Shown one piece after another: positions 12,784 through 14,286 of a DNA stretch of 14,286 nt; within the stretch, counting starts at the first letter, position 1, and every line of letters begins with the position of its first letter. Under the pieces are notes generated by a model, which saw only the letters and a program-made list of their open reading frames with translations, had not been told where the DNA came from and ran no database searches. This DNA comes from CAYIYO01 sp964367715. GTDB lineage: Bacteria > Chlamydiota > Chlamydiia > Chlamydiales > Criblamydiaceae. Where the stretch lies: NCBI GenBank assembly GCA_964367715.1, contig CAYIYO010000049.1, positions 1 to 14,286 of the forward strand, in the 5' to 3' direction. A program made the position numbers and the translations under genes.

Positions 12784-14220
12784 GTGCAGGACTATTCCCA
12801 ACTTTTAGAAGAGAAGGAGGAATGTTCCATTGCGGAACATCCTTCCCCTTATCTTTTTTTCTCTGAGCGCCACGTGCAAGCCATGTGGTTTGAGCAGAAG
12901 TATTTCAAAGGACTCCAAACTGCCGACGGCCAGGCGATACGTGTGAAGTCGCCTGGAATATGGAATGCGGAAGCAGGTCCCGACTTTAAAAAGGCGCATC
13001 TTGTCATTGGAGAGCAGGATGTGTGGGGCGACGTCGAGATTCATCTTTCTGATGAAGGATGGACCCAACACCAGCACCATCTTGATGCACGCTACAATAA
13101 TGTTGCTTTGCATGTGTCGTTATGGCTGCCGCGTCAACATCAAGAAGTCTTTACAAAAGAAAATAAGGTTATCCCACGCACTTACTTCGAACCTTGTTTA
13201 ACGATACCTAAGGCACGGATATTACAGCTGATCGATCTTGAGTTGTATCCATACAAGCAATTTTTGGGCAGCGGAAAATGTGCACATAGCTTATTCAAAA
13301 AGATCTCCACACAAGAAATAACAGACCTCTTTGAAAAGGCTGCCGGTTGGCGTCTCACCCAAAAACGTCGTACACTACAGCAGCATGTAAAAGATCCACG
13401 CATGGCCATGGCCATCGGCATTGCGACTGCACTGGGTTACAAACACAATAGCGCAGCATTTACAAGATTATTTCATCTCATGTACGAACGACGCCACTAC
13501 GAAGAACATGAACTTCTTGCTTTAGGACTGCACCTCTGTGGATTTTTCTCTCCATTTTTTCAAGACAAATGGAAACATTCTGCATTTTATCAAACCCTTT
13601 TAGCCTATTCTCTTTCCGAAATATGTACTGAACGTATTTCATTGGATTTAGCGCAGGTGCGTCCTTTTAATCATCCTGTGAGACGGATTGCGTACCTTGT
13701 AAAGATGGTGAAAGATCCTTCATTATCACGACTTTTTCAACGCATGGAATCGCATTGGTCGGCATCGTGGCCGTTAGTGAAGACGACTAAAGAACAAAAA
13801 ATGCTTGTTCACGAACTTTGTGAGTTGATTCCCTCTTATTCTGATGCGTACTGGAATTGTCACTTTACTTTTGAATTGCACGAGCAAGAAGCTATGCTGC
13901 CGCTGATAGGAACAACATTAAAAGAAGAGATGCTAATCAACACTTTTCTTCCATTGTTACAAGAAAGTGTTGGTGCCAATGTCGATGCAAAAGAAACGGC
14001 CGCTTTTCATTTGCTATGCACCACATTGCCAGCCCATCCTTCGCGAAAAATAAAGTACTTATCTCATCGTTTTTTTGGAGAGACCGACAAGGCGACTCTT
14101 TTAACAAAAAATGCCTTCATACAGCAGGGAGGATACCAATTGCATCGCGACTTTTGCATTCACCACGAAGCTAGCTGTGAAGGATGCCCTTTTGTTGATC
14201 GCTACAATTCACTGAAATAA
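12784..14220 (+). CDS. DUF2851 family protein
   Basis: The 478-residue protein probably starts at GTG 12784, five bases after the ileS stop, without its own ribosome site, which suggests coupled translation. The N-terminal third has the DUF2851 pattern: ERHVQAMWFEQ, LQTADGQAIRVKSPGIWNAEAGPDFKKAHLVI, WGDVEIHLSDEGWTQHQHHLDARYNNVALHVSLW. The GPDF and VEIH...H.H..D residues are the conserved core, reminiscent of metal-dependent nuclease-like sites, but no biochemical function is known. The middle (about 170-430) is helical. The C-terminus (HRDFCIHHEASCEGCPF) has a C-x6-C-x2-C cluster that could bind metal. The family is widespread in Bacteroidetes and Chlamydiae as a conserved hypothetical. No signal peptide or membrane segment is seen. 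Confidence 0.88.
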   Translation: MQDYSQLLEEKEECSIAEHPSPYLFFSERHVQAMWFEQKYFKGLQTADGQAIRVKSPGIWNAEAGPDFKKAHLVIGEQDVWGDVEIHLSDEGWTQHQHHLDARYNNVALHVSLWLPRQHQEVFTKENKVIPRTYFEPCLTIPKARILQLIDLELYPYKQFLGSGKCAHSLFKKISTQEITDLFEKAAGWRLTQKRRTLQQHVKDPRMAMAIGIATALGYKHNSAAFTRLFHLMYERRHYEEHELLALGLHLCGFFSPFFQDKWKHSAFYQTLLAYSLSEICTERISLDLAQVRPFNHPVRRIAYLVKMVKDPSLSRLFQRMESHWSASWPLVKTTKEQKMLVHELCELIPSYSDAYWNCHFTFELHEQEAMLPLIGTTLKEEMLINTFLPLLQESVGANVDAKETAAFHLLCTTLPAHPSRKIKYLSHRFFGETDKATLLTKNAFIQQGGYQLHRDFCIHHEASCEGCPFVDRYNSLK

Positions 14221-14234
14221 AACAGTAAAACATT

Positions 14235-14252
14235 ATTTGTTTTAAAACAAAT
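14235..14252. repeat. AT-rich perfect palindrome after the ileS-DUF2851 unit
   Basis: ATTTGTTTTAAAACAAAT is perfectly self-complementary and begins 15 bases after the DUF2851 stop. It lacks a GC-rich stem and a following T-run, so it would be a weak terminator at best. It may be a protein-binding site or the end of the transcript. Confidence 0.4.
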
Positions 14253-14286
14253 TCTTACAAATTAACACGAAATAATAAAATTTTAT

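Noticed and set aside
1..14286. CRISPR array or other tandem spacer-repeat structure
   Set aside because: No regularly spaced repeats were found; the only clear repeats are single palindromes and the short CTTCAGAGTT copies.

Overview
The window most likely comes from an environmental member of the Chlamydiae (Parachlamydiales-like). The ssrA gene (tmRNA) on the minus strand has a chlamydial-type acceptor stem, T arm and long tag reading frame. The isoleucyl-tRNA synthetase is the eukaryote-like HYGH/KMSKR form also found in Chlamydia. A short protein with a double hydrophobic segment near the left edge resembles chlamydial inclusion-membrane proteins. The species cannot be named from this sequence alone.

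Layout. The left edge (1-151, minus) is the fragment of an IS630-type transposase. Next come an Inc-like membrane protein (201-503, minus) with a good promoter, and a GC-rich double-hairpin element (643-706). From about 707 to 9120 lies an accessory block, visibly AT-richer than the right side, which I interpret as a genomic island inserted at the 3' end of ssrA. Its cargo, in order, is an exported class D beta-lactamase fused to a GyrI-like ligand-binding domain (814-2100), a NUDT15-like Nudix hydrolase (2114-2647), and a minus-strand pair made of a WRNNNPG-domain protein followed by a DUF3298 lipoprotein (4042 to 2653). After these comes a disrupted-looking hypothetical gene (4304-5213), a short HGG-motif mobile-element protein (5110-5292) and an 83-residue acidic protein (5282-5533). 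The block closes with a tightly packed module of a MerR-type excisionase-like protein, an AlbA_2/HATPase (RecG-like, COG2865) protein and a large serine recombinase (5603-9168).

The recombinase gene runs into ssrA from the opposite strand. Its last codons are the antisense of the tmRNA acceptor/T arm, and a hairpin inside its coding sequence, read on the minus strand, is a good intrinsic terminator for ssrA. ssrA lacks an encoded CCA end, and island sequence begins immediately after the discriminator base.

Right of ssrA is the conserved chromosome: divergent promoters for ssrA and ileS, ileS (9650-12778), and a DUF2851 gene (12784-14220) five bases behind it, probably one transcription unit.

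The most interesting points are the ssrA-integrated island with shared recombinase/terminator/tmRNA sequence, the beta-lactamase-GyrI fusion, the possible muramidase-like effector and DUF3298 immunity pair, and a perfect 16-bp inverted repeat in frame within the COG2865 gene. All family assignments are from motif reading by eye, without database searches.
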